A DNA stretch of 64,000 nt from Eimeria necatrix (taxonomy: Eukaryota > Apicomplexa > Conoidasida > Eucoccidiorida > Eimeriidae): the NCBI RefSeq assembly GCF_000499385.1, contig NW_013653258.1, positions 1-64,000 on the forward strand, read 5' to 3'. Shown in pieces: positions 54,401 through 64,000 of the stretch (its first letter is position 1; each line of letters opens with the position of its first letter). The position numbers and the translations under genes were made by a program. Below the pieces are notes generated by a model, which was not told where the DNA came from, searched no databases, and saw nothing but the letters and a program-made list of their open reading frames with translations.

Positions 54401-56948
54401 GAATCAACAACTACTGCACACAAGTACGCGGAATTAGGCAAAATGTGCCAGATACAGGTGACTACTGCACACCTGTAATGATTGACCTTCAGTGCACAAT
54501 AAAGATGGGCCTTCAGTGAACATGCCCATCTGTCAACCTGGCAAACCAATGAGGCACGTGCAAGCATTTGAGGGCATCTGACCTCAACGGTTAGCTCTGA
54601 CTCCAATGTGTTAAGGGGAGCGTCCTCTCCTGAATCAAGCGGGGGGCAGGTTTGCCTCCCTCCTTCCGCTGCATCCTCTACCTCCGCAGCAGCACATGAG
54701 GCAGCAGCAGCTGGGGACGCAGAAACCGGCGTGGGGGTGGGAGCATCTGTGTAGGCCAACTCTTCGCTCTCTTTCGCAGGAGCACCCGCATGGGAGGCTT
54801 CTGATTGCTGCGGTTGCTGCTTCAGCTCCGGTTGAGCCAGAAACCCCGGCAAGGACTCTGAGGGCCCCATACCGCAAGACGCCAGCAACTCCGCGTCGTC
54901 TCTCCCACTGAAGACCTGAGTGGAGGTGAAAAGTGGGGGCAAAACAACCTGCTTCCCGTGGTTCCTATCAATCAGCAGCAGCAAAAAAAAGAAGCAGCAA
55001 AATCAATGGCAGCAGTAATAGCAGAAGCAGCACAAAGTACAGCAAAAGCTAGTGATATATTAACTCCAGGTCAAAAGCTACATACAGAAGGCGACTGTGA
55101 CGGAGAGGGACACCCGAAAACAAAGTGCGGCAGACTTGAGGCGAAATAGGCTTGAAACTAAGCACGGAAAGGCAGATGGGACGAAGAGAACAATGCAACG
55201 GAGGGACAGAGAGGCATGCCCAGATTCACAAGTTGCCCTGAGGCAAGAAGGGATCACGAGCTGCGAAGTTGGCAGGGAGGTCAAGACATGGGAAGATACA
55301 GAGGTTTCGAACAGAGGCGAAAATGTCAAACTGAGCATGCAAAGGATTCCTGTATCCAAAGACTAGGTAGCAACAGCAACAACCGGGCTGTACATCAAGA
55401 CCTGGCACAAAAAGACACAGGCAGCTGAAGGGCCACACACAAGGACAAGCATTAATCTCACCACAAGGAGTCTCCCAAACGATGCATGAGATCAATGGCC
55501 TTCCCTTTTTCACCCAAAAGTTCTAAGGAGGGAGCCCTTGTAACAGCTCGCCCCACAGCAATGGGCAATGCGTTCCCGGCAACACGAACGGCCCAGAGAT
55601 CACCAAACTCGATTGAGTTAACACCCGCTGCTCTCGCTGCAGCTATGGTTAAGGGCCGACAGACACCCGGAAGCATCAAGTCGGCCCCCTTTAGCACAAG
55701 CTGAGATACTGGAGACGGCACTATCATGCACGGAAGCATCTGTGGACAGCGCCACAGACCGTGAACCTGCAAAAGCAGCAACACCGCTGCAGCAAAGTAA
55801 ATATTGGAGGCATATGGCAAAGATAGAGACCTCACGACGCGAGAAAGTATTCAAACAGGGGAGAGCAGGCTAGGGAACTGCAAATGGAATAACGTAGATG
55901 GGAGGCCTGTGCCTCTAAAACATTAAGGTGTGTTGTAAAAGGCAGTAATATGTATCACTGACTGTAGGGAATAAAAATCCATTTATTGCCGCGAGTAAAG
56001 GAATGTCCCCGACACAGTACAAATTGCATTTGTTGGCGCTGGTACAGCTCATTAGCGGTGCGAGGGCACCAGGCTGTTGGGGGCCTCCTCCAGCTGGAGC
56101 AGGTGCTTGAGGCAGATTGACGCGGGTGATTGTCACCCCCTCTTTTTGGGGCAGCAGTATGTCCGCATTCTCTTCAGTAAGAAGCGGGAAGGAACGCAAA
56201 AGGGTTTCCCGGAGTCTGCCAGGCGCCAGGGTGACACAGAAGGAGACAAGTAGAGCTGTACTGCACTCTTCTCACGTATGAGATTACCTTTTACCCCCTT
56301 GGGCTTATCTCTCGCGTACTGGCTGCCATTTAGCTGCTCAGATTCATCCTTACACGTACGCCATTACACCATTAGCAACATGGTTTCATGGCTGCCTATC
56401 ACCGTACCAACAATGAGTATTCCACCTCCAGCCCCGCGGCGGTGCTTTGCAACCAATTACAGGTGAGTATTAGTGGCAAGCTAGCTACATAGAGGATGTC
56501 TTGGGTAGGTGCCGAGGTACGCGATGGTACTGAGACTCACTTTTTTCTGTCCTTGTTCCCTAGTTGTGAGTGGTTGCCGGCTGGAAGAGGCCGACGAAAC
56601 ATTGTGAGTTGGCTCCTCAATTCTTCGTACTGCAAACGAAACAAATCCCAATCTTCAGATATAACCTTAACTGGAGGCAGAAGGCTAACGCCCTAGCTAG
56701 CAAGCAACCCACGATGCACGCCGCCTAAGCATTCCCATGCCCAAGTCGATCCTCATAGGTAACGCTGCCGGCGTCATGTCGGAGCCGGTAGGATCTGCAG
56801 CAGCTTCATGACGTGCCCCTGCTTTTCTTTGACTTCGAATTGCGTAGAACAACGGCTGTTTGAGCTGATGGACGTGAACAATAACTCACCTTGCTATCTG
56901 AGCAGCTGCCAGTGCAGCTCTTCACGAAGAACAGATGGTAAGCCTTGG
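51411..56948 (-). CDS. EIF2D: Translation initiation factor eIF2D (ligatin family), at least 12 exons
   Basis: Non-canonical initiation and ribosome-recycling factor. Exons in phase: 56948-56890, 56215-55963, 55766-55462, 54964-54583, 54131-54076, 53923-53837, 53624-53332, 53106-53028, 52865-52702, 52568 to about 52335, 52165-52123 (it may begin earlier), 51939-51816 and 51512-51411. The N-terminal domain shows FFVKSCTG and GVTITRVNLP. The PUA domain shows KGADLMLPGV, FGDLWAVRVAGN and PIAVGRAV. A linker with FTSTQVFSG follows, then the winged-helix region LPLDVSALYSKL and YVQLGKFIQ...KKLIQTKEQRGIVSVVKI, and EFCAPPAKCCRIF. The SUI1 domain has HIANVTNFLVEPKAVAEFLQKKL, PPGSKVVSAVSVQGN and HFGIPKKFVEVELKK. 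The intron at 54075-53924 is GC-AG (GCAAGT) and rebuilds LYSKL. Unresolved are the first exon with Met, the join 56890/56215, and the exon end between 52335 and 52165. Confidence 0.9.
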
Positions 56949-58415
56949 CTGACTCCTTATGTTACGGGATAGCTCAGTGTGTAGGTGTATATGTTGCGTC
57001 TCTAAAAATTAGAAAATTGTGCTCTTGAGCGAGAGCGGAGAAACGTAGGCAGCAGAGGTGCAGAGGCTCCCAGATGGCTTGAAAGACGTTTCTATGCAAC
57101 TCCTACACTTCTTAGCATACCGTTTAGACGGAGTGCTGAATGTTTTAGCTGAATAAAGGAGGGGGGCGAGTACGAGATCCTTGAGGGCAACAAGATCTCG
57201 CGCCCCACAGCTGGTCTCACTGGCGGCCCCAGCTGCGAGCAGCTCGCAATATCAACTTAGTTTATCTTATACGTGTCTCTCACAGAAAAAATATTAATAT
57301 TTTTAGTTGAAATAATAAAGCAAATGTCAGTTAATACCATGTTGGTCCTGTTGCCGTCTTTGATCCCACCGACAGCACTGCATTTTACTTCATCACCGAG
57401 CTCCCATACTGGATGCTCTAGGGTTAGGGTCATGAACTACAGATCCTCTTGTATGGAGTGCCCTCTAAGCAGTTTTCGTGTTTTCTGCAATATAGTATAA
57501 GGGCATGTGAAGGGTCCTGCAGAATGTTATAGAATTAGTCCGGCTTTTTGCCCTCACTGCTCTTACAGAGGCAAAGCTACGTAACCGTTGGCACTTTTTC
57601 CTACCAGTTCTGATCATGGACCACGTATTCATGGGGTGTGTCGCTAACTATTCTTGGTCAAGAAACACCGATATGCGTGAGACTGGGCAGATGGGCATAC
57701 CTAGGGCACGCGGGCCAATGTCTTAATACCGTGGACTGATATGAAGTTTAGCTTTTGATGCGGCATGAAGTAAGTGGTACATGTCTCCAGAAGCTCGCCT
57801 AGATATAACTGCAAGGAACTCGCGGTAATTATGTGGCATACATAGAAACATCCGTGACTGTGGGAGACAAGCTCGCCCACTTCCTAGCTTCCATCCCTTG
57901 GCCTCAGGAGCTAGTGCCCCACTTAAGCCAGGGAGAATCAACCGCAAATACTGACGGCACGAAGCAGTGGACATAGTCAGTATTGTCTGTATTTTACTTG
58001 AAGGTTTCACATTTAAACTGCTTCGCTTTGTCTTGGAGAGAGGCTCACAAAATCTACGACGCAGACGGTAACAGGCTAAAACGGTGCAGGCCTTGCTCTC
58101 TAGTTGCACTGCAAGGACTAACTCAGCGAATATGCATATCAGCTACAAATGGCAGAGAGAAAACGGAACACACTTCACAATTGTGTTTAGCCAAGTGTTT
58201 TTATTTCTGTTATCTGCCTGTCTAGACAAAGATATGTCACGCAGTTTCCTTGTGACTTCAGTACATATTAAAATACAGAAGCAACTCAGCAATTCCTGCA
58301 TTAATGTGCAGAAAGAGGCCTGCGCTAAAACAAAAAATTAGGCTGGGACGCAAACACAGACGAGATGACGTGGGAAAGAAACGCCACTCATTGATGCTTC
58401 CACCTGTGTTACATT
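56949..58415. other. Intergenic region, eIF2D upstream
   Basis: Probably contains the missing first exon and promoter of eIF2D (minus strand). Otherwise there are no recognisable features apart from AT-rich patches near 57000 and 57275-57320 and one isolated GGGTTAGGG-like word at 57420. Confidence 0.4.
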
Positions 58416-59555
58416 CTAGGCACGCTGAGGTGCTGCTTTCCCTTTGGCTTTCGCTGGCGTCTTCGCCTTTGCCTTTGCCTGAGGTTGATACTTGGCGGCC
58501 CACTTTGGCGTATATCCCACGAAGTGAGACAAACGTATGCACTGCGAGTTGCCGCAATTCATGCTGACTTGTCCCGGTGCAATCTGTAAAAAGCATTACA
58601 GAAAAAGCCTTAGATCAATCTGCTGCATGGAGCGTGCATAGAAGTTACAAAAGCAAATGACCACTTTGTTTTGTGTTTTACTATAAGTGAAGAGCTGGCC
58701 CCATGCTTGTGCGTAAGTGTACCCCTGCCCAAGTTCTTAGGTGTCTCGGCGACTACTCTGGCTGGTGTGTGTATTTGTCCTCATGTTGTTCTTTTCTTTA
58801 TCTGGGAAGCGGCACGTTGTAAAATTATAAAGCGTTCAACGAAGTCTCCGGGTAATTCCATACCTGTTTGAGCATCTTGAGGGAGTCGTCATCAGCGAAC
58901 AGAAATGACAAGAGTTTGCAGACATAACTAGGAACCGTTTTGTCTTGGCCTCTTTTCTGCACCTGAATTACAGGCAGGCCCTGCTCCATTGAAGTGTCTC
59001 CGTGCCACAGCACACAAGGCGCACTAGGGGAAGGGTCTCCCAGGATAGGGTCATCTGTAAAGCTGACGCTCCTTTAAGCGAAAACAACAAAACACATACG
59101 CGCATAGTGCAGAAAGGCCCGAAAAGGCGACAAAGCTAACAGTGGCTCATTTAGCAAGCACAAGGCGCCTGCCTACAGCATAAATAAGAACAGATAAGAA
59201 ATAATCGCAGACGTTAGGGCTGCAAGCCGGCTAGTAAGCAGGTTTAGTTCTCCGCAGCTTACAGGGCAACAGTTTTAAGAAGACCGAGTACCTCATCCCT
59301 TTCCCAAACTTTTGCTGCTCTTTTTTGAACGTGAGTGATCCATTTCTTGGAGAGTAGCTCCGCATTGGCCTCGCTGTGGGGCTGAAAATTTGGCTTTTCT
59401 GGAGGGCTTTCTACGGCCTCTACTTCTACGGGCTCTTCCTCCCAAGACTGCGTAGATGCTGAAGACTTCGACGCCAGAGTGCGATGGCTGTGTAACTCGG
59501 ATGTACTGTTGCTGCTCCCCCAGAAGTTGCCGCAGCAGGAGCGCCAGCAAGACAT
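58416..59555 (-). CDS. Small protein with a His-Me-type zinc-loop motif, three exons
   Basis: Exons 59555-59263, 59071-58864 and 58583-58416 join in phase with GT-AG introns and encode 222 residues. The N-terminal half is acidic and Ser-rich, followed by ELLSKKWITHVQKRAAKVW (about residues 72-90). The middle reads as a folded domain (CVLWHGDTSMEQGLPVIQV; VPSYVCKLLSFLFADDDSL). Exon 3 gives MNCGNSQCIRLSHFVGY, with Cys177-x4-Cys182-x4-His187. That spacing equals one zinc site of His-Me (beta-beta-alpha metal) homing endonucleases such as I-PpoI. The catalytic His, expected two residues before the first Cys, is Met here, so nuclease activity is unlikely. The tail is Lys/Ala-rich (AKAKAKTPAKAKGKAA), as in nucleic-acid-binding proteins. 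Gene structure fairly sure; the domain reading is an inference from one motif. Confidence 0.65.
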
Positions 59556-62500
59556 TTCAGCCCAGGTCGAAAATAAGAAAAGCTAGCCAATACAGGGGGA
59601 AGCGGGAAAGTGTCAAGGCAGCAAGACTGGGTCCAAACGTCCCCGAGGCCACAGTTGGTGCAGGCGGCCAAGAGGGGATAAGGGGGATGCCAGTACAACC
59701 TCAGCTCCATATCCATGCGCTCCGAGACTGCCACAGTCCCTATAAATAGGTGTTAAACTCGAATATATACTTCAAGGGCGATCACAGCAAAATTGTGCTG
59801 GGGCCTCCAGCGCTTCAGGGGGCCCAGTTGTGTCATCACCAGTTGCGGGTGAGGATGACAGTAATTGCGTATTCCAAGTTTCCTTAAATGAATTTTACAA
59901 CGTGAAAAACGCTATAATTTGAAAGCTTCAGCGGCTTGACAATACAGACACCGCATCGACCCCAAGAATCGAGCCACGGGCCGCGAAGAATGACCAGCAG
60001 GAAGGAAAGGGACGAAAAAAGCAACCCGCTGCAAATTTAGTGCTTCAAATTTACAAACTGTACAATATTCAGCATTTTGAAACTCCTCAAAGTTGGAGGC
60101 AGACAAGATATACGGCCCTCTGGAGCATCGAGCAGTGACGGTGTTGCTGGCTCTGGCTGCTTGAGCAAGCAGAGTTGAGCGTAGTCCTGAAAATGCCGAA
60201 CCCCTTACACGGGAACCTATCTCTCAAAGGCTTCAACAACTTAAAAAATGGCTTAACGCATCTTCTACCTCCTTCTTTTTGGGATCATTCACGAAAAACT
60301 GCTATTGGGTGGCGCAACGTCCGCTCAGTCACGACTCAAACTGGCCGAGGCGTTTGACCGTTCCCGCGCAAGGTCTCCAGGCGTCTGATCACCCAACGCT
60401 TAAGCAACAAATAAATTTCTCTAATATATCAATTTAATTCGCAATGCGCCTTTGGTGCAGGAGATAAACTGAAAACGCGAAAGTGCACACATAGGTCGCT
60501 GACGCTAGGTGCCCATGAGTCATTGAGGAAGCTAACAGTTAAGCCTCAAGGGACAAGCGAGGAGGCAACTCATGGAAGCATCTTTGCTTGAGTTTGTATA
60601 ACTAATTTGCGGCACAAACTGGAACCCCAGGGGCGCTTCGCAGTCAAGGCAAAAAAGCCAACACATTCAACAATCGCACAGCATTTGTCAAGGGGCCTTC
60701 GGCCACGACTTCATCTCTACAATTAGAACTCCACCTGCAATAAAAGTTACCAAGTAGCTCACAAAGTGCCAGAAAAAAACAAATATTCAGCGTTTGCTCG
60801 ATCAATCACAAAGTAGTTCGCTATCGAACAAGCGTAGTAATATCCTATGAAAGCCTCCATCAACGCGTTGAATCCCCTTCACGTTACTTTGCTCGGTCTC
60901 TAAATCCGTGTATGAATTATAACATTTCATACTGCGGGCAAAGTGCCACTCAAGAGGGATTATGGACGCCTGCAGAGTAGACGCTGACCGCAGCTCCAAT
61001 AAACCGTGTCGCTCTGAAAAACATATTTCTGCTTAGTTCTTTTAAAATTCGGCCAGGTGACGTTAATTCACAGTATATCTTGTTATGCATGAAATTCCTA
61101 TAAAGGCGCCACTGAGGCACACTGAATTGCCATGCCCAGGAACAATCCAACGCTCTCGCATAGCTGTGCTTGAAGTCTCCCAGCAATGAGAGTGCGGCTC
61201 CAAGGGTAGTGATACACTTCAAAGACTTGTCTTCCTGTTGCTGTTGCATACTTTTAGCCAGCCACGTGCAACTTGCATTCCTTAAGTCTCAAAATTCCAT
61301 AGGCTTTGTAGGTGCGACTTCCGTCGCTTCAGCACTTGTCATCGCTTACTAGGGCAAGCTCAGGAGGGTTTCGATTCCTCTACCCTGATTTGACATATAT
61401 GCTACGCCGTTCTAAGTCATGCTATGGAGTAGTGGCCTCAACGTAGCATCATAGACCATGGGGTCTGCCTTGCAGACCTGTTGCGCGAGCAAGCCACCTA
61501 GCAACTACAAAAGCTGAGGCGACATGCCTTAGTAGTGCCTGAACTGCAAAGAAGAACTGCGCAGAAGCACCCGAGCTACACGTCACGGACCAAAAGAAGT
61601 TAGGCTCGTTGTCCTCATCCAATGAGCGGGCAGCGAGGACCAGGGAGCCAGCACCGACACCATGAGTTGCAGTTTCAACATTGGTTATTTTTCTGATCAC
61701 AGCTCTCCAAAGAATCATTATAAATAATTGATGCAAGAGACAATACTTTATGACGAGAAACAATGCCCGTTGTAGAACTCTGCAAGCCCTCCCCGTCGGC
61801 CGGCGCTGCGAGATACAGCCGCGGCACTCGCGGGCCCTTTCAGGCACGAAATGCCCTCAACAGGAAGAACACACCTGAAGCCTTTGCAAGCTAGCTCTGG
61901 TTGATACCTGCGTTGCAGTAGCCCCACTGTTCTTTTGTTACCTAGTTTCCCCTTCTGTGAGGCTGCCACGCGTCCATCTGCTACCCTCTAACGAGATACC
62001 CATAGTGTCATCAGCCTACTGTCTGCCTACGGAATTCTCAGAGCACTTTAGAGAAGCCGAGGAATCTATAATGCAGTCGATTGTGTCTCCTTTTTAGCGG
62101 TACCTCACGAGCGTAACAGCAACTTGTTGGGGACGCCGTCGCTGTACGTTGTTTCCTTTTAAAGAAAGAAGCCTAAGGATGGCCATCTTGGGTGCGCCTC
62201 CATAAGCTTAATCAGGTAGCCTTTTAACAGGGGAAAAGCACCGTTAGACACGTGCCCAGGTAGGGACCCCTCTCCGCACTGTCTTGAACCGATTTTGTAG
62301 TGGTCAGAGGAGTATTCAGTTAAAGTAATCTTACACTGATATGGAGGCATGCTGTCCCCTGTCAGGGCAAGCAAGCTGAGGGAATGCTATATTTGTTGTT
62401 CTGTATACACAGCGATAAAGGATTAGCTATCAAACATTTCCAGCTTCGTTCTGAAGCAGTGAAGAGGCTCCGCATAGGCTGTTGCCACGAAGTCCTTACC

Positions 62501-62807
62501 TGGTGACAAAGTGATTTTCCACTTTTAAACCAATATTCCTGATTTTATGTATATTGTTCATGCGTTGAACTGCAACGGGAGCAGGCAAGCAGGAAGTGAG
62601 AGCAGCAATCGCGACTTGCCCTCACCCTCGAGCCGTCTGAACCACTCCACACCACTTCAGACATTGGGAATTAAAGACCTATCGCATCAAGAGCATTCCA
62701 CTTGTAAGAAGGAGGGGAGATGCATTAAAATATTGGCTAGAAAGGCGTAACAATTCCTTCCGGCCACCCACTCACAGGCTTGCCTTTATAACTACAGCAT
62801 GCGTCAC
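59556..62807. other. Intergenic region, nothing recognised
   Basis: Repeat-poor sequence, AT-rich at 60410-60440. No open frame shows domain features, and I see no RNA gene before the tRNA. The frames around 61450-61970 are open but unrecognised. If exons exist here, they are too short to call by eye. Confidence 0.45.
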
Positions 62808-62879
62808 AGCACCGTAGCTCAGTGGGAGAGTGGGGGGCTCATAACCCCCAGGTCCATGGATCGAAACCATGCGGTGCTA
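62808..62879 (+). tRNA. Initiator tRNA-Met (anticodon CAT)
   Basis: A complete cloverleaf without intron. The acceptor stem is AGCACCG with CGGTGCT and discriminator A. The D arm is GCTC...GAGT. The anticodon stem is five G-C pairs around CTCATAA, and the T stem CATGG/CCATG closes the loop ATCGAAA. Eukaryotic initiator marks are all present: A1:U72 at the end of the acceptor stem, three consecutive G:C pairs next to the anticodon loop, and A54 and A60 in the T loop in place of the usual T54. The internal B box is GGATCGAAACC. A run of four T's at 62891-62894, about 12 bases downstream, would terminate RNA polymerase III. Confidence 0.97.
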
Positions 62880-64000
62880 GTCCCGTACCCTTTTGTTCCG
62901 TCACAACACTGTTTTATGAAGTGACTTCAAGCGCAAAACTGCAAGAAATTTCTTTGTGGGAAGCCACCTGGGCCCATTAAACGTGTTAGGCAAGGCTGAG
63001 TAGGCTTCCACAATGAACCCTGGTCAACCCGGCAAGGCAATAAACACAGTAGGTAGCCAAAAGGTAGATAGGCTGCACACTAGTGCAAGCGCTCCTTAAG
63101 CCGATAGGAAATATGGGTTCCACCAGTGCTGGTGCATTTCATGCGCGACTCGAAGGCGCGCTGGTGCTCCAAATAATCGGCTAATGCCCTACGTTGCCCC
63201 ACCCTCGCCGAAAAGGCAATCAATACCATTACAGCACACTAGGAGCTGACAACACCTTGCTGACAATACCTTGCTAATGGTACCTCTGAATTCCTAAAGA
63301 GAGGCCTCCTCACTTTGAGGGATGTCACGTGCCTGTAGAGAACATCGACGCTCAGTAAGGTGCGCGCACACCCGTGCTCCCGTTGAGCAAGAAAAAGCTT
63401 TTCAAGTGGCTTTCTGTTCTGTTTTGACTAAATTTTGTTCTAGCGGGGGCCAAGTTAAGAACTCTGGCCTCCATCCAAAAGGGGGAACCCTGCTTGATGC
63501 CTTCACCCACAGCAACACGAGAATACTATAGGTCCGACATTCCTGCTGCCGCAGCTGAAACTGCTTTCGCTGCTAAGCTTGGTTGCCTCCCTGTTGAACA
63601 ACTGGCACGACTGCAAGCAGCTCGCACGCACTTCTGTTGCGGCTTTGTTTGCTAGCCTGCTAGCTAGCGGCTTCGTCTGTGTCCTTTCGCGCTTTCTACG
63701 TCCAAGAAATCCAACAGGCCTTTCAGTTGTTTGATTCTTCGCAGCAACAAAGAGCAAGCTGATTTGCACCAGCACCTGCAACCGGAGCCCTTACTGTTGT
63801 TTTGAGTCCATCATTTTCTCCACGTTCACCTGATGAGGGGTTCCAGAATAGGAAAATACGACGGCCTCTGGGGCCCCTTTGTCCCCTAAAGCCCCACACC
63901 GCGTCTAGGTCCCTTCACGACTTCTATCGACGCAGAGTTCTCCGTAATGCGGGAAATCTCTTGCGGACCACTGCGTAGAGCGCTACCACCAGGCAAGACG
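62880..64000. other. Downstream region, no clear gene
   Basis: The plus-strand stretch at about 63535-63660 (DIPAAAAETAFAAKLG...VEQLARLQAARTHF) has coding-like Ala-rich composition and could be an exon, but it has no flanking support. Nothing else is recognised before the window ends. Confidence 0.35.

Noticed and set aside
61449..61969. Overlapping minus-strand frames of 73 and 132 codons
   Set aside because: Open but without a recognisable motif or splice partners; not enough to call a gene.

Overview
The window looks like nuclear DNA of a coccidian apicomplexan, most likely an Eimeria species. Dense CAG/CTG runs put poly-Gln, poly-Ala, poly-Ser or poly-Leu into every frame on both strands. 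TTTAGGG heptamers of the apicomplexan telomere type sit inside a gene. Genes are short-exon and intron-rich, and the gene content (ApiAT-type transporter, PACRG, PIG-P, eIF2D) fits a flagellated-gamete protist. I cannot name the species.

Layout. 1-2.1 kb: a two-exon ApiAT/MFS-like transporter (+). 2.1-7.8 kb: repeat-rich DNA without a convincing gene, holding a 75-bp inverted repeat. 7.8-11.9 kb: glutamine/alanine-rich reading frames (+), the second with a possible AP2-like segment. 11.9-13.8 kb: a TGCATGCA-rich spacer. 13.8-16.4 kb: ribosomal protein L8 (-, 7 exons). 16.95-20.5 kb: PACRG (+, 7 exons). 21.7-26.2 kb: a TPR protein with an MSS51-like C-terminal region (-, 9 exons). 27.2-29.0 kb: PIG-P (+, 3 exons). 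29.5-36.0 kb and beyond: a large RCC1-repeat protein (-). 38.8-42.9 kb: a 1380-residue low-complexity ORF (-). 46.9-48.7 kb: an aldo-keto reductase (+, 6 exons). 51.4-56.9 kb: eIF2D (-, at least 12 exons). 58.4-59.6 kb: a small protein with a zinc-loop motif (-, 3 exons). 62.8 kb: an initiator tRNA-Met (+).

RPL8/PACRG and the TPR gene/PIG-P are divergent pairs; PACRG/TPR and PIG-P/RCC1 are convergent pairs. There is no operon logic. The genes are mostly housekeeping (translation, GPI-anchor synthesis, redox) plus a flagellar component.

The most interesting signal is splicing. Across genes whose joins are fixed by phase and protein homology, 8 of about 46 introns start with GC instead of GT, nearly always as AG|GCAAG. 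Both PIG-P introns are of this kind. Other leads are a large foldback element near 50.3 kb, an intron bounded by telomere repeats in opposite orientations, and a degenerate His-Me zinc loop. CAG repeats fade sharply after about 43.5 kb, consistent with the repeat-rich/repeat-poor segmentation known for Eimeria chromosomes.
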